Source: Spirochaetales bacterium (GTDB lineage: Bacteria; Spirochaetota; Spirochaetia; Sphaerochaetales; Sphaerochaetaceae). Taken from it: DNA of 64,000 bases. The notes under the pieces are model-generated. The model was not told the origin of the DNA, ran no database searches, and saw only the letters and a list, made by a program, of their open reading frames with translations. Positions 26,536 to 39,213 of this stretch are shown here, one piece after another (the first letter of the stretch is position 1; the number at the start of each line of letters is the position of its first letter). The DNA lies in NCBI GenBank assembly GCA_018433865.1, contig JAHDQJ010000004.1, positions 62,001-126,000 of the forward strand. Reading direction: 5' to 3'. A program made the position numbers and the translations under genes.

Positions 26536-28334
26536 ACCACCTCCTTCCGTTCCGATGGGATATGGATGGTCACGACGGTTCCTTCATCCTCTGCCGAATC
26601 GATGGTCAATCCCGCCGCGTCGCCGTAGCGGAGCTTGAGGCGGCGGTGGATGTTGTAGAGTCCGACATGCTGTTGGGACTCAGGCTCGAACAGCTCATCA
26701 AACGAGGTCTTTCCCGCGAAGCCAACTCCGTTGTCGGCTATGGTGATGAGAATCCTGGAACCGCTGGCATACGCCTTGACCGAGAGCCTCCAGATGCCGA
26801 CCTTCGGTTCGAGTCCGTGTATCAGCGCATTTTCAACCAGAGGCTGGATGATCAGCTTCGGGGTCCGCAGGTTGGCTATGGATTCGTCCAATTCCACCTT
26901 TGCATGCAACTTGTCCCCGAAACGGATCCGTTGGATCGTCAGGTAGCTTTCCACCAGGGCGAAACTCTCCTGAAGCGTGGTCTCAGCATCCCGATTGTCA
27001 ATCGCGTTGCGAAGCAGTTTTCCCAGTTTCGTGGTGATCAGCAGGATTTCCTCCTCGTGATGAAGCTTTGCGATCGCCTTCACGGTATTGAGCGTGTTGT
27101 AAAGAAAGTGCGGATTCAGCTGTGCTTCGAGTGCCTTTCGCTCAGCCTCTTGCAACTTCGCCTCCTCCTCCCTCGTCACCTCCATCAGTGTCGTGATCTG
27201 ACGCACCATCGTGTTGAATGAACGCTCGAGTGCACTGATTTCCCAGATATCCGATTCTGCGACCCGCGCATGCAGGTCTCCGGACTCCACCTGGTGCATG
27301 GTCCGCGCAAGCGTGTCGATCGGACGGGCGATCGAACGGCTGAAGAAATAGGCGAGGATTCCCGCCAGCATGGCGCCGATCGCAAGCACCATGATGATGA
27401 TGACGAGATATTCATCGATGCTCTGCTGTATGATGGTCGTGTCGGTCACCCCGGCGATGAAGAGCTGGGTATTGGCGATCGGGGTCAGTGAGATGATGTT
27501 GTTGCCCACCAACCTGCTTCCGTCAGTGAGCGGGAACGTGATGCCGCCCAGCTCAGGGAACCGGGAGAAATCACCATGCTTGTCCAAGTGCATGACCGAG
27601 TGCGCCGCGAACGTTCCGGTATCGATCAGGATGATGTCGGAAAATCCGTAACCGGAGGGAACCACGCCCACCGTCTCCTGGAGGATGTCGACCGCGACAT
27701 ACCCCAGGACATTGCCCGACTGGTCACGGACTTTCCTGAGGATGCTCATGAATGCGATAGCATTGTTTTGGGTTACGTAGCGGTTGTCCAGCGTGATCAG
27801 CGAAGCCGTCTCCACCCCGGCGCGGGAGAGGTCGAAGAAGGGATTCGTATCATTCCCTTGGTACCGCAGGTCGTACTGCGGGGGGAACAGATGGGTGGAG
27901 ATCCTGGTCCTTCCCGAGCTGCTTACCACCGAGGCGGTGGCCATGTAGGTGTCACCCTTCATGATGCTGAACAATTGTTCATAGATTCCTGAGATCTTTG
28001 TCTGGCTGCTGTCCGATCCTTCTTGTTGCAGGAGCCTCACGATGTCCTCGTTCGTACTGATCGCATAGGCCTTGTGGCGATATCCCTCGACCACGTGCGA
28101 AAGTCGTGCTCCCACCTGGCCGATATTGTTCTGCGACTGCTCCATGAGGTTGTTCTGTACTGCCCTCCGACCTGCCGCAAGGTAGGAGAATCCGAGCAGC
28201 GATACGGGTATGAGCATCACCACAAGGAAAAAAAGCATCAATCGGGAAAAGAGTGTCGTAAAGATCGATGAACGGGCCATGAAACCAGTGTATCGCAGCA
28301 ATTCCCTGTTGGCTAGGGGGTTGTCATTTTCCAT
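26532..28334 (-). CDS. YesM-type sensor histidine kinase
   Basis: A 600-residue kinase. A first transmembrane helix (about residues 28-50), a 240-residue extracytoplasmic sensor domain, a second helix (LVIIIMVLAIGAMLAGILAYFF), HAMP, then the His_kinase motif LNPHFLYNTLNTVKA with the phosphorylated His, N-box QPLVENALIHGLE and G-box ADNGVGF. ATG 28334 is supported by AGAAGG at 5-nt spacing; an ATG at 28280 is an alternative. It is transcribed away from the ilv leader and together with yesN. Confidence 0.92.
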   Translation of the reverse strand: MENDNPLANRELLRYTGFMARSSIFTTLFSRLMLFFLVVMLIPVSLLGFSYLAAGRRAVQNNLMEQSQNNIGQVGARLSHVVEGYRHKAYAISTNEDIVRLLQQEGSDSSQTKISGIYEQLFSIMKGDTYMATASVVSSSGRTRISTHLFPPQYDLRYQGNDTNPFFDLSRAGVETASLITLDNRYVTQNNAIAFMSILRKVRDQSGNVLGYVAVDILQETVGVVPSGYGFSDIILIDTGTFAAHSVMHLDKHGDFSRFPELGGITFPLTDGSRLVGNNIISLTPIANTQLFIAGVTDTTIIQQSIDEYLVIIIMVLAIGAMLAGILAYFFSRSIARPIDTLARTMHQVESGDLHARVAESDIWEISALERSFNTMVRQITTLMEVTREEEAKLQEAERKALEAQLNPHFLYNTLNTVKAIAKLHHEEEILLITTKLGKLLRNAIDNRDAETTLQESFALVESYLTIQRIRFGDKLHAKVELDESIANLRTPKLIIQPLVENALIHGLEPKVGIWRLSVKAYASGSRILITIADNGVGFAGKTSFDELFEPESQQHVGLYNIHRRLKLRYGDAAGLTIDSAEDEGTVVTIHIPSERKEVV

Positions 28335-28393
28335 TCATACCTTCTTTTTGCATATTGTTTGTATAAATATTGAAAAAATGTGTAGAGGTGGAG

Positions 28394-28420
28394 TTGACAT
28401 TTCCCGTCTCGCTGTATACA
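28394..28420 (+). promoter_or_regulatory. Promoter of the ilv-leu operon
   Basis: A perfect TTGACA (28394-28399) is followed by TATACA (28415-28420, spacer 15); TACAAC with a 17-bp spacer is an overlapping -10 choice. Transcription would start near 28427 and read into the leader-peptide gene. Confidence 0.6.
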
Positions 28421-28453
28421 ACAGAAACAATCTTCTGTAATGAGGTGCCAGTC

Positions 28454-28663
28454 ATGAGAGCGGCAGGGAAACATCAATGTTCCGCGAGAGAACCAAGACA
28501 TCGGCACATGACGAGTCAAATCGCATGTGATCCGACTTCCAGTTTTGCAACACCTTCCGGTGCTGCGCTCGTCATTCCCTCCCTCCTCATTTCTTCCACC
28601 CTCCTTCCCGTAATCGCAATCCTACCTGCGATCATCATTATCGTAAGCCTTATTATTCTCTGA
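28454..28663 (+). CDS. ilvL: Branched-chain amino-acid leader peptide (attenuator)
   Basis: A 69-codon gene with GAGGTG six nt before the ATG. The last 32 codons hold 21 Ile, Leu or Val residues, including runs such as AIIIIVSLIIL just before the stop. Such a composition is typical of leader peptides of the ilv and leu operons, where ribosome stalling at these codons, when charged tRNA is scarce, changes the fold of the downstream RNA. It lies 135 bp before ilvN, with a strong hairpin starting 9 nt after its stop. A shorter version from an internal ATG at 28508 is possible. The peptide itself probably has no function. Confidence 0.72.
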   Translation: MRAAGKHQCSAREPRHRHMTSQIACDPTSSFATPSGAALVIPSLLISSTLLPVIAILPAIIIIVSLIIL

Positions 28664-28672
28664 CTCACGGTA

Positions 28673-28720
28673 CGCCGATTCAGGTGCAACCGTGGGGACA
28701 CCCTCCACGGTGAATCGGTG
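28673..28720 (+). promoter_or_regulatory. Attenuator hairpin after the leader peptide
   Basis: Arms 28673-28682 and 28711-28720 (10 bp, one G-U) enclose an inner 6-bp stem CCGTGG/CCACGG (28690-28695 with 28705-28710), with a 7-nt bulge on the 5' side. An alternative TCGGT/ACCGA stem around 28715-28727 would compete with it. No U-run follows, so classic intrinsic termination is not shown; a Rho-dependent or translation-linked mechanism is equally possible. Confidence 0.5.
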
Positions 28721-28797
28721 TAACCGAATCATCGGCATCGACCGGCCACAGGGGCAGTCGGGCCGCCAGCACACACCTAATATAGGGGGAGTGACAT

Positions 28798-30373
<1,576 letters not shown>

Positions 30374-30447
30374 GGGGTACGGCAACGTCACGCCGCAGGC
30401 ACAGGACGATCGGGTTCACGACCGATAAAGAATTTCGGAGGTAGGAT

Positions 30448-32109
30448 ATGGCCGAGCACATTGCGATTTTCGATACGACGCTCCGTGACGGGGAGCAAGC
30501 TCCCGGGTACAGCATGAACCTTGAGGAGAAGCTGCGGTTCGCACGGCAGCTCGAGGCCTTGGGGGTCGATGTGATCGAGGCGGGATTCGCGATCGCCTCT
30601 CCCGGGGATTTCGCTTCGGTGCAGGCCATCGCCTCCGCAGTCCGAGAATGTACGGTCGCCAGCCTCTCGCGTGCGTTGCGCAAGGATATCGATTGTGCGT
30701 GGGATGCGGTCAAGGGTGCTGCCCGGCCGCGTATCCACACGTTCATCGCGAGCAGCGACCTGCATCTCGAATACAAACTGAAGATGTCGAGGCAACAGGC
30801 CTACGAGCAAGCGGTCAGCATGGTCCGCCATGCGCGCAATCTCTGCGATGACATCGAGTTTTCGCCCGAAGACGCAGCCCGGAGCGATCGGGATTTCCTC
30901 TGCCGGCTGGTGGAGGGGGTGATCGATGCCGGTGCACGGGTGATCAACGTTCCCGATACCGTGGGATACAGCATGCCGCAGGAATTCGGCGAGCTCATCT
31001 CCTATCTGATGCACCATGTGCCGAACATTGACAAGGCGATCATCTCGGTGCACTGCCACAACGACCTCGGCCTTGCGGTTGCCAATACGTTGGCGGGGCT
31101 GAAGGCCGGAGCCCGACAGGCCGAGTGTACGGTATGCGGAATCGGTGAGCGGGCGGGAAACGCGGCGGTCGAGGAGCTCGTGATGGCGATCAGGACCCGA
31201 AGGGACCTGTACGACTTCGATTACCGCCTGAAGACCGAGGAACTGTACAAGACCAGCCGCCTTCTCTCGAGCATCACCGGTGTGGCGATCGCTCCGAACA
31301 AAGCGGTCGTGGGGGCAAACGCTTTCGCTCATGAATCGGGTATCCACCAACATGGCATGATGGCCAACGCGAAGACGTATGAGATCATGACTCCCGAGTC
31401 CATCGGATTGAAGAAGACGACGATGGTCCTGGGGAAGCATTCGGGGCAGCACGCGTTCGTGAAACGGATGGAAGACCTTGGCTACTCTCTCTCTGCAGAG
31501 ATGACAGCGAAGCTCTTCGCCGATTTCAAGAACGTCGCGGACAAGAAGAAGGAGATCACCGACCGGGATCTGGTCGCGCTCATGGAGAGCGGAACCCATG
31601 CCGCACCGAAAATCTACGAGCTGGACAATTTCGTGGTCAACAGCGGCAACACTATGACCGCAACCGCTTGCGTGACCTTGAAAAGGGATGGCAAGAAGAT
31701 TCAGGCGGTCGAGATGGCGACCGGTCCCGTCTACGCCTGCTTCAAGGCGGTGGAACGGATCATCAAGCACTCATATGTACTCGAGGATTACCAGCTCCGG
31801 GCAGTTACCGAACACCGTGACGCGCTTGGCGAGGTCCTGGTGAAGATCAGTGACAATCACGGTGTCTACCGTGGGCGGGGCGTGAGCACGGACGTGATCG
31901 AGGCGAGCATGCAGAGCCTTCTCGCCGCGGTGAATCGCATGATTGAAGTTGCGGAGCGCGCACACCAAGAAGCGGAATCGGGCGATCAGAGCGCAGGAAG
32001 GAAAGCGAAGGAGTGGGTCCCCCTCTCCGAGGAGGCCCGTTCGCGTGACATGAAAATCACCGGAACGGTCGAAGGCGATGTGACCAAGGAGACCCTTCAT
32101 GCAAGATAA
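30448..32109 (+). CDS. leuA: 2-Isopropylmalate synthase
   Basis: A 553-residue DRE-TIM metallolyase that condenses acetyl-CoA with 2-oxoisovalerate, the first step of leucine synthesis. The FDTTLRDGEQAPG motif, the HCHNDLGLAVANTLA metal ligands, GIGERAGNAAVEE and the HESGIHQHGM subdomain are present. The C-terminal regulatory LeuA dimer domain, about residues 390-510, contains GVSTDVIEAS, implying leucine feedback. It overlaps cimA by 11 bp. A long A/E/K-rich tail of about 35 residues follows the regulatory domain. Confidence 0.95.
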   Translation: MAEHIAIFDTTLRDGEQAPGYSMNLEEKLRFARQLEALGVDVIEAGFAIASPGDFASVQAIASAVRECTVASLSRALRKDIDCAWDAVKGAARPRIHTFIASSDLHLEYKLKMSRQQAYEQAVSMVRHARNLCDDIEFSPEDAARSDRDFLCRLVEGVIDAGARVINVPDTVGYSMPQEFGELISYLMHHVPNIDKAIISVHCHNDLGLAVANTLAGLKAGARQAECTVCGIGERAGNAAVEELVMAIRTRRDLYDFDYRLKTEELYKTSRLLSSITGVAIAPNKAVVGANAFAHESGIHQHGMMANAKTYEIMTPESIGLKKTTMVLGKHSGQHAFVKRMEDLGYSLSAEMTAKLFADFKNVADKKKEITDRDLVALMESGTHAAPKIYELDNFVVNSGNTMTATACVTLKRDGKKIQAVEMATGPVYACFKAVERIIKHSYVLEDYQLRAVTEHRDALGEVLVKISDNHGVYRGRGVSTDVIEASMQSLLAAVNRMIEVAERAHQEAESGDQSAGRKAKEWVPLSEEARSRDMKITGTVEGDVTKETLHAR

Positions 32110-33730
32110 GAGCCGGCGTGTCTCGATATTCGACTCGACGCTTCGTGACGGAGCCCAAGCCGAGGGTATCTCATTCTCGGTATTGGACAAGCTCAAGATC
32201 GTCAAGGCGCTGGACGACCTGTGCGTCGACTACGTGGAAGCAGGCAATCCCGGGTCGAACCCTAAGGACCTGGAGTTTTTCCATGAAGTCGCCTCCTTGT
32301 CCCTGAGCCATGTGAAACTGGTCGCCTTCGGTGCCACGCGAAGACGGGACACCGATGTGGCCGATGATGCGAATATCCGTTCGCTTCTCAGTGCGAATAC
32401 CCCCGCGGTCGCGATCTTCGGCAAGAGCTGGGATTTCCAGGTGACCGACATCATCCGGACCTCGCTCGAGGAGAATCTTGCGATGATCAGGGATACGGTC
32501 GGCTTCCTCGTCGCTCACGGCAAGGAGGTGATCTTCGATGCCGAACATTTCTTCGACGGGTATGCCGACAATCCCTCCTATGCGCTAAAGACGGTGAGGA
32601 CAGCCGCCGAGGCAGGAGCCGCTTCCATAGCCCTGTGCGATACCCGAGGTGGTGCGATTCCATCATTCGTCGCCGACGCCACACGCGTGGTGGTCGACAT
32701 GCTGGAGGTCTCACACCCTCAGGTGATCGTGGGAATCCATGCCCACAATGACAACTCCTGTGCCGATGCCAACTCGGTCATGGCCGTGGAGGCAGGAGCC
32801 CGACAGGTACAGGGTACCTTGGTCGGATTCGGGGAGCGGTGCGGAAACGCTCGCCTGGCGACCATCATCCCGACCCTGCAACTGAAGATGGGATTCGAAG
32901 TGATCGGATCGGAGGCTCTTTCGCGTCTCTATCTGGTAAGCCATTCGGTCGCGGAGATCGCAAATGTCTCCATACCGCACGGGACGCCCTACATCGGCAG
33001 GAGTGCATTCACACACAAGGGTGGCATGCATATCGATGGGATCGCGAAGAATCCCAAGTCGTTCGAACATATCGATCCCGAGACGGTCGGCAATGAGCGC
33101 CGCCTTTTGATGAGTGAGGTCGCAGGCCGCGCGACGATTCTCAAGCGTATACAGCGGTATGCCCCGGAGCTGGGCAAGGATGCTCCCGAGACGCAACAGA
33201 TCATCGATACGCTGAAACTCATGGAGATGAACGGGTATCAATTCGAAGGTGCCGAGAGTTCCTTCGAGCTGGTCATCGCGAAGCATCTGGGCAAGCATAC
33301 TCCCTACTTCTTGCTCGACCACTACAGGACCTTGGGAGAAAAGCCGTTCGTCAGCGATCCGAACACCAGCCACACTGCCGTGGTGAAGGTCGCGGTCGAC
33401 AAGCAGACGGCGATCGCCGCCGCGCAGGGAGACGGACCGGTCCACGCCCTGGACAAGGCGCTGAGAAAGGTCCTTGAGGATTTTTATCCCACGCTCTCGA
33501 CAATCCACCTGACCGACTACAAAGTCCGTGTGCTCGATTCGCAACAAGCCTCCGCGGCGAAGGTCAGGGTCCTGATAGAAACTACCGATGGGGAGACCTC
33601 CTGGTCGACAGTCGGCGTTTCCACCGATATCATAGAGGCCAGTTGGATGGCTCTGGTCGATTCGATCGAATACAAACTGATGCGGGAGGGGGTGAAACCC
33701 CCTGCCGATCATACGGAAGGAGAATATTGA
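32099..33730 (+). CDS. cimA: (R)-Citramalate synthase
   Basis: A 543-residue relative of LeuA of the CimA type, with [17 protein letters not shown] rather than the LeuA GEQAPG motif, plus [13 protein letters not shown] and [13 protein letters not shown]. It joins pyruvate and acetyl-CoA to citramalate, the start of the threonine-independent isoleucine route; LeuC/D and LeuB then carry it to 2-oxobutyrate. GTSTDI-type C-terminal repeats ([12 protein letters not shown]) imply feedback control. AAGGAG precedes the ATG inside the end of leuA. The presence of this gene explains the absence of ilvA here. Confidence 0.94.
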   Translation: MQDKSRRVSIFDSTLRDGAQAEGISFSVLDKLKIVKALDDLCVDYVEAGNPGSNPKDLEFFHEVASLSLSHVKLVAFGATRRRDTDVADDANIRSLLSANTPAVAIFGKSWDFQVTDIIRTSLEENLAMIRDTVGFLVAHGKEVIFDAEHFFDGYADNPSYALKTVRTAAEAGAASIALCDTRGGAIPSFVADATRVVVDMLEVSHPQVIVGIHAHNDNSCADANSVMAVEAGARQVQGTLVGFGERCGNARLATIIPTLQLKMGFEVIGSEALSRLYLVSHSVAEIANVSIPHGTPYIGRSAFTHKGGMHIDGIAKNPKSFEHIDPETVGNERRLLMSEVAGRATILKRIQRYAPELGKDAPETQQIIDTLKLMEMNGYQFEGAESSFELVIAKHLGKHTPYFLLDHYRTLGEKPFVSDPNTSHTAVVKVAVDKQTAIAAAQGDGPVHALDKALRKVLEDFYPTLSTIHLTDYKVRVLDSQQASAAKVRVLIETTDGETSWSTVGVSTDIIEASWMALVDSIEYKLMREGVKPPADHTEGEY

Positions 33731-34998
33731 TGAGCATGACCATGTCACAGAAGATTCTGGCGGCCCACGCCAAGGTCGACGCAGTACAACCCGGACAGTT
33801 GGTGATGGCCGACCTCGATCTCGTGCTGGGAAACGATATCACGGCCCCTGTGGCGATCAAGGAATTCGCCAAGTTCGGGACTGATCAGGTTTTCGACAAG
33901 AAGAAGATCGCACTGGTTCCCGATCACTTCACCCCGAACAAGGATATCAAGGCTGCGCAGCAGTGCAAGATGATGCGTGAGTTCGCGCATGAAAAGGAGA
34001 TCGAGAACTATTTCGAGATCGGTGCGATGGGCATCGAGCACGCATTGCTTCCCGAGCAGGGACTCGTCGATGCGGGAGATCTCATCATCGGTGCAGACAG
34101 TCATACCTGTACCTACGGTGCGCTCGGAGCATTTTCCACAGGTGTCGGCAGTACCGACATGGCCGCTGCGATGGCAACCGGAAAGGCATGGTTCAAGGTT
34201 CCTGCCGCATTGCGGTTCAACCTGAGCGGTAAGCTTCCCGCATGGGTCTCGGGCAAGGATCTCATCCTCCATATCATCGGGATGATCGGAGTCGATGGCG
34301 CGCTCTACAAATCGATGGAATTCACGGGTGAGGGAGTCTCCTCCCTGACGATGGACGATCGGTTCACCATCTGCAACATGGCGATCGAAGCCGGAGCCAA
34401 GAATGGCATCTTCGGGGTCGATGAGATCGCCTTGGAATATCTTGCGGCACATTGTGCACGCAAGCCGGTCATATTCAGCGCTGACGAGGATGCGGAATAT
34501 GAGAAGACTTACGAGATAGATCTTTCCACCATCAGGCCGACGGTCTCTTTCCCGCACCTGCCGGACAATACCCGGACGATCGACGAGGTCGGAGAGATCA
34601 GGATCGACCAGGTGGTGATCGGTTCCTGCACGAACGGCCGGATCAGCGATCTTCGCGTGGCCGCGCAGATCCTCAAGGGAAAGAAAGTCGACCCGCGGGT
34701 ACGGACCATCATTTTCCCCGCTACACAGAACATCTACCTGCAGGCAATGGACGAGGGATTGTTGAAAATCTTCGTGCAAGCGGGAGCTGTCGTCAGCACG
34801 CCGACTTGCGGACCCTGTCTCGGCGGTCACATGGGAATCCTCGCCGAAGGTGAACGGGCGGTGGCTACCACCAACCGGAACTTCGTCGGTCGCATGGGCC
34901 ATGTCGGAAGCGAGGTCTATCTTGCAAGTCCAGCCGTGGCTGCCGCCTCGGCACTGACCGGGTACATCACGAATCCCGAAACCATCAAGGAGAACTGA
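33730..34998 (+). CDS. leuC: 3-Isopropylmalate/citramalate dehydratase large subunit
   Basis: A 422-residue aconitase-family protein of the short LeuC (HacA-like) type. The substrate motif [13 protein letters not shown], and the cluster cysteines in [13 protein letters not shown] and [14 protein letters not shown], are intact. The ATG at 33730 overlaps the cimA stop by one base and has GGAAGGAG. With LeuD it isomerises both 2-isopropylmalate and citramalate, serving leucine and isoleucine synthesis together. Confidence 0.96.
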   Translation: MSMTMSQKILAAHAKVDAVQPGQLVMADLDLVLGNDITAPVAIKEFAKFGTDQVFDKKKIALVPDHFTPNKDIKAAQQCKMMREFAHEKEIENYFEIGAMGIEHALLPEQGLVDAGDLIIGADSHTCTYGALGAFSTGVGSTDMAAAMATGKAWFKVPAALRFNLSGKLPAWVSGKDLILHIIGMIGVDGALYKSMEFTGEGVSSLTMDDRFTICNMAIEAGAKNGIFGVDEIALEYLAAHCARKPVIFSADEDAEYEKTYEIDLSTIRPTVSFPHLPDNTRTIDEVGEIRIDQVVIGSCTNGRISDLRVAAQILKGKKVDPRVRTIIFPATQNIYLQAMDEGLLKIFVQAGAVVSTPTCGPCLGGHMGILAEGERAVATTNRNFVGRMGHVGSEVYLASPAVAAASALTGYITNPETIKEN

Positions 34999-35000
34999 AT

Positions 35001-35495
35001 ATGGATGCCAAAGGAAAAGCTTTCCGCTACGGGAATAACGTCGATACCGATGTGATCATCCCTGCGCGATACCTCAATACCACCGATCCGAAAGAGCTCG
35101 CGAGCCATTGCATGGAGGACATCGACGCCAATTTCGTGAAACAGGTCAAAGCGGGTGACATCATGGTTGCGAACCATAATTTCGGGTGCGGTTCAAGCCG
35201 CGAACATGCGCCGCTCGCGATCAAGGCCGCGGGAATCAGCTGTGTGATCGCTTCGTCATTCGCCCGGATCTTCTACAGGAACTCGATCAACATCGGACTC
35301 GCGATCCTCGAGTGCGAGGAGGCGGTACAGGGTATAAAGGCAGGAGACACGGTGAGTGTCGATTTCTCCAGCGGGACCATCAAGAACGAAAGTACCGGAG
35401 AATCCTGGTCCGCCCAGCCGTTTCCCCCATTCATCCAAAAGATGATCAAAGCCGACGGTCTCATCAATTATCTTCGGAAGGAGGCCCGGGCATGA
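35001..35495 (+). CDS. leuD: 3-Isopropylmalate/citramalate dehydratase small subunit
   Basis: A 164-residue swivel-domain subunit with [17 protein letters not shown], the substrate loop [20 protein letters not shown] and [14 protein letters not shown]. It partners LeuC, which ends 2 bp before it. AAGGAG precedes the ATG. Its stop overlaps the leuB start (ATGA), so subunit and dehydrogenase are translated together. Confidence 0.96.
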   Translation: MDAKGKAFRYGNNVDTDVIIPARYLNTTDPKELASHCMEDIDANFVKQVKAGDIMVANHNFGCGSSREHAPLAIKAAGISCVIASSFARIFYRNSINIGLAILECEEAVQGIKAGDTVSVDFSSGTIKNESTGESWSAQPFPPFIQKMIKADGLINYLRKEARA

Positions 35496-36556
35496 AACTG
35501 CGCATAGCCTTGATTCCCGGAGACGGGATCGGACCCGATATCGTCGCCGAAGCGCTGAAAGTCATGGGAGCGGTGGGAACCAAGTTCGGCCACAAGCTCG
35601 ATTTTTCGTTCTACCTTGCCGGAGGTGCTGCGATCGACAGTGTCGGTGTCCCGCTTCCCGAGTCCACCTTGCTTGGTTGCCAGGATGCCGAGGCAGTGCT
35701 GCTCGGTGCCGTGGGAGGTCCCAAGTGGGACCACCTGGGTGGTGAGATGCGGCCGGAGAAGGCACTGCTAGGATTGCGCGGCGGACTGGGGCTGTTTTGC
35801 AACCTGCGCCCTGCGATACTCTATCCGCAGCTGGCCGATGCATGTCCGCTCAAGAGCTCCCTGATCGAAGGCGGTCTTGACCTCATGGTGGTGCGCGAGC
35901 TTACCGGCGGCATCTATTTCGGCAAGCGGGGGAGGAATGAGGCTGGAGATGCAGCTTTCGATACCATGGCCTATACGACAGCTGAGGTCGAGCGGATCGT
36001 CCGCATGGCCTTCGATATCGCGATGAAACGGAACAAGCATCTTACCAGCATCGACAAGGCGAACATACTGGAGACCTCAAGGCTCTGGCGATCGGTCGTG
36101 AACAGGCTTGCTGCCGATTACCCCGAGGTTGTGGTGGATCACCAGTATGTCGATAACGCCGCGATGCAGTTGGTGCGAAAGCCCAGGCAGTTCGATGTGA
36201 TCGTGACCGAGAACATGTTCGGTGACATCCTGAGCGATGAGGCGAGCCAGATCACCGGTTCGATCGGCATGCTCCCTTCTGCAAGTCTCCGTTCCGACAG
36301 TTTCGGCATGTATGAGCCGATCCATGGTTCCGCTCCCGACATCGCGGGACAGGACAAGGCGAATCCGATCGCCACGATACTCTCCGTAGCGATGATGCTC
36401 CGTTATACGTTCAGACTCGCTTCCGAAGCCGATGCGATCGAGTCTGCGGTAGGGCGTGTCCTCGATGCCGGATGGCGTACCGGGGACATCATGAGCGAGG
36501 GGATGCGCCTGGTGGGCACGAAGGAGATGGGCACGCTGATCGCCCAGCAGATCTGA
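35492..36556 (+). CDS. leuB: 3-Isopropylmalate dehydrogenase
   Basis: A 354-residue NAD-dependent beta-decarboxylating dehydrogenase. It has [11 protein letters not shown], the substrate helix [18 protein letters not shown], the catalytic YFGKR and the metal motif [14 protein letters not shown], then the cofactor loop [15 protein letters not shown]. In this operon it probably also oxidises 3-methylmalate from the citramalate route. Start ATG overlaps leuD by 4 bp with GGAAGGAGG upstream. Confidence 0.95.
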   Translation: MKLRIALIPGDGIGPDIVAEALKVMGAVGTKFGHKLDFSFYLAGGAAIDSVGVPLPESTLLGCQDAEAVLLGAVGGPKWDHLGGEMRPEKALLGLRGGLGLFCNLRPAILYPQLADACPLKSSLIEGGLDLMVVRELTGGIYFGKRGRNEAGDAAFDTMAYTTAEVERIVRMAFDIAMKRNKHLTSIDKANILETSRLWRSVVNRLAADYPEVVVDHQYVDNAAMQLVRKPRQFDVIVTENMFGDILSDEASQITGSIGMLPSASLRSDSFGMYEPIHGSAPDIAGQDKANPIATILSVAMMLRYTFRLASEADAIESAVGRVLDAGWRTGDIMSEGMRLVGTKEMGTLIAQQI

Positions 36557-36596
36557 TAGGTTCGACCGACTGGAGGCAGTCGGCAAGGAGAGAATG

Positions 36597-37481
36597 ATGA
36601 GTGAAATGATAGTGTATCTCGAAGGCGCGTACGTACCGCTTGGTGAAGCCAAGATTCCCGTGATGGACCATGGATTGCTCTACGGAGATGGAATTTTCGA
36701 GGGCATCCGGGCCTATGGCGGTCGGGTTTTCCGTCTGGATGACCATATGAAGCGGTTCCAGTCGGCCGCACGCGCGATCAACCTCACGCTGCCGTTGCCT
36801 CTGGAAGAGATTACCGAGATCGTGCTGGAGACATGCCGCAGGAACCAGATTGTCGACGGATATGTCCGTCTCGTATGTACCCGCGGAGCTGATGGCCTCG
36901 GCCTCTATCCGAAACCCCAGGCCCATGGACCGCGGTTGTTCTGTATTGCCGGCCAGGTGGCTCTCTATCCCGAAGAAGCATACAGACGCGGACTGAAGGT
37001 CATCACCAGCCACCTCAGGCGGAACAAGGCGACGATCGTCGATCCGCAGATCAAGAGCCTGAACTATCTGAACAACATCCTCGCTTCGATCGAAGCCCAC
37101 CGCTACGGTGCTGATGAGGCACTGATGCTCAACGAGGACGGTATCGTCACCGAGTGCACGGGGGACAACGTGTTCTTGGTCAAGGACCATGTTGTGAAGA
37201 CCCCTCCGGTGTGGCTCGGAACGTTGGATGGGATCACCCGCCAGAGCGTCATCAAGATCTGCAAGGAGCTCGGTGTCGAGCTGAAGGAAGAACCGTTCAC
37301 CCACTTCAACCTGCTGAATGCTGACGAGGCGTTCCTCACGGGAACCGCGGCGGAAATCATCGCACTCACCGAGCTTGACAGCCAGAAGATCGGAAACGGT
37401 GTGGCGGGAGACATGACGATGAAACTGCTCAAGGCGTTCCGTGAGTACGTGAGACGTCCGGAGAATGGAGCGAAGATATGA
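36597..37481 (+). CDS. ilvE: Branched-chain amino-acid aminotransferase
   Basis: A 294-residue class IV PLP aminotransferase, final step for Val, Leu and Ile. It has [19 protein letters not shown], the PLP lysine in [26 protein letters not shown] and the phosphate-binding [14 protein letters not shown] 36597 gives 6-nt spacing to AAGGAG; ATG 36594 is also in frame. Its stop overlaps ilvD by 4 bp. Confidence 0.94.
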   Translation: MSEMIVYLEGAYVPLGEAKIPVMDHGLLYGDGIFEGIRAYGGRVFRLDDHMKRFQSAARAINLTLPLPLEEITEIVLETCRRNQIVDGYVRLVCTRGADGLGLYPKPQAHGPRLFCIAGQVALYPEEAYRRGLKVITSHLRRNKATIVDPQIKSLNYLNNILASIEAHRYGADEALMLNEDGIVTECTGDNVFLVKDHVVKTPPVWLGTLDGITRQSVIKICKELGVELKEEPFTHFNLLNADEAFLTGTAAEIIALTELDSQKIGNGVAGDMTMKLLKAFREYVRRPENGAKI

Positions 37482-39148
37482 GAAGCGACCAGATGAAGAG
37501 CGGGAGCACGCGAGCTCCCCACCGATCGTTGATGAAGGCCCTCGGCCTTACCGACAGGGAGATTGCCGCTCCCTTGATCGGTATCGTCAACTCCGCAAAC
37601 GGAATCATTCCGGGTCACGTGCATGTGAACCGGATCGTCGATGCGGTGAAGGCCGGGGTACGCAATGCCGGGGGAACACCGATCGACTTTTCTGTCATCG
37701 GTGTGTGTGACGGTATCGCGATGGGACACAAAGGGATGAAGTATTCCCTTGCGAGCAGGGAACTGATCGCCGATTCCATCGAGATCATGGCGACCGCTCA
37801 CCCCTTCGACGCACTGGTCATGGTACCGAACTGTGACAAGATCGTTCCCGCCATGCTCATGGCAGCTGCCCGGATCAACATTCCTACCATCGTCGTCTCG
37901 GGTGGCGCGATGCTCGCCGGACATCTTCCCGGACAAAAAAGTGCCATCGACCTCACCAGTGTCTTCGAGGCGGTCGGTGCGCACGCCGCGGGAAAGATGA
38001 GTGACAGCGAGTTGCTCGCCTGCGAAAGCAACGCATGCCCCACCTGCGGTTCTTGTTCCGGCATGTTCACCGCGAACAGCATGAACTGTCTCACCGAAGC
38101 CTTGGGGATGGGACTGCCGGGAAACGGAACGGTTCCTGCTGTCTATGCGGAACGTGACCGCCTTGCCAAGGAGGCAGGATACGCGATCATGGAGCTCTAC
38201 AAGAAACAGGTCAAACCTTCCGATATCATGACCGAGAAGGCATTCGAGAACGCGCTTGCCGTCGACATGGCCTTGGGATGCAGCACGAACAGCATGTTGC
38301 ACCTCCCGGCCATCGCGCACGAGGCGCATGTCGACCTGGATATCTTCAAGGCCAACGAAATCAGCAAGCGCACTCCGAACCTCTGTCACCTCGCACCAGC
38401 GGGACCCTATCATATCGAGGACCTCTATCGTGCAGGCGGCGTCATGGCCGTGATGGGGGAGTTGCACAAGAAGCATCTGATCCACACCGATGTGACCACC
38501 GTCTCGGGTCAGACCATGGGTTCGCAGATCGCGAAAGCAGCCAACTACGACCACGAGGTGATCAGACCGATCGAGAAACCCTACAGCCTGACCGGAGGAA
38601 TCGCGGTCCTGCGTGGAAACCTCGCTCCGGATGGTGCGGTGGTGAAGCGCTCCGCGGTAGCTCCCGAGATGCTCAGGCACTCAGGGCCTGCCCGGGTCTT
38701 CGAATCCGAGGAAGAGGTGAGCCTCGCCATCTATCGGGGACAGATCAAGAAGGGAGATGTCATCGTCATCCGCTATGAAGGACCCAAAGGTGGTCCGGGA
38801 ATGCGTGAGATGCTCGGTCCCACCTCAGCGATCGCAGGGATGGGATTGGACAAGGATGTCGCCCTCATCACCGACGGACGATTCAGCGGGGCGACTCGCG
38901 GTGCCTCCATCGGCCACGTTTCTCCGGAGGCTGCCGAAGGCGGACCGATCGCGTTCGTCAAGGAAGGTGACATCATCGAGATCGACATCGAGCACGGTAC
39001 GTTGGCGCTCAAGGTCGATGATGCCGAATTGGCAAAGAGGAAAGAGGGGTGGAAGGCCCCGGTTCCTCCCATCACCACAGGGTATCTCGGTCGCTATGCA
39101 AAGCAGGTTACCAGCGCAGCAACAGGAGCTGTGTTCGCAGACAGATGA
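37478..39148 (+). CDS. ilvD: Dihydroxy-acid dehydratase
   Basis: A 556-residue Fe-S dehydratase that makes the 2-oxo acids for valine and isoleucine. Cluster cysteines are in [12 protein letters not shown] and [18 protein letters not shown], and the C-terminal [20 protein letters not shown] motif is intact. The ATGA overlap with ilvE shows tight coupling. ilvB follows 65 bp after its stop. Confidence 0.97.
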   Translation: MRSDQMKSGSTRAPHRSLMKALGLTDREIAAPLIGIVNSANGIIPGHVHVNRIVDAVKAGVRNAGGTPIDFSVIGVCDGIAMGHKGMKYSLASRELIADSIEIMATAHPFDALVMVPNCDKIVPAMLMAAARINIPTIVVSGGAMLAGHLPGQKSAIDLTSVFEAVGAHAAGKMSDSELLACESNACPTCGSCSGMFTANSMNCLTEALGMGLPGNGTVPAVYAERDRLAKEAGYAIMELYKKQVKPSDIMTEKAFENALAVDMALGCSTNSMLHLPAIAHEAHVDLDIFKANEISKRTPNLCHLAPAGPYHIEDLYRAGGVMAVMGELHKKHLIHTDVTTVSGQTMGSQIAKAANYDHEVIRPIEKPYSLTGGIAVLRGNLAPDGAVVKRSAVAPEMLRHSGPARVFESEEEVSLAIYRGQIKKGDVIVIRYEGPKGGPGMREMLGPTSAIAGMGLDKDVALITDGRFSGATRGASIGHVSPEAAEGGPIAFVKEGDIIEIDIEHGTLALKVDDAELAKRKEGWKAPVPPITTGYLGRYAKQVTSAATGAVFADR

Positions 39149-39213
39149 CAGGAAAGGTTCTTTCCTGCACATGACAGCCGGATCACGGATTGATGGCTGG
39201 GGGAGTAATTCGC

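Noticed and set aside
26529-27221. 230-codon plus-strand frame opposite the YesM kinase
   Set aside because: It is a shadow of the kinase gene without start signals.
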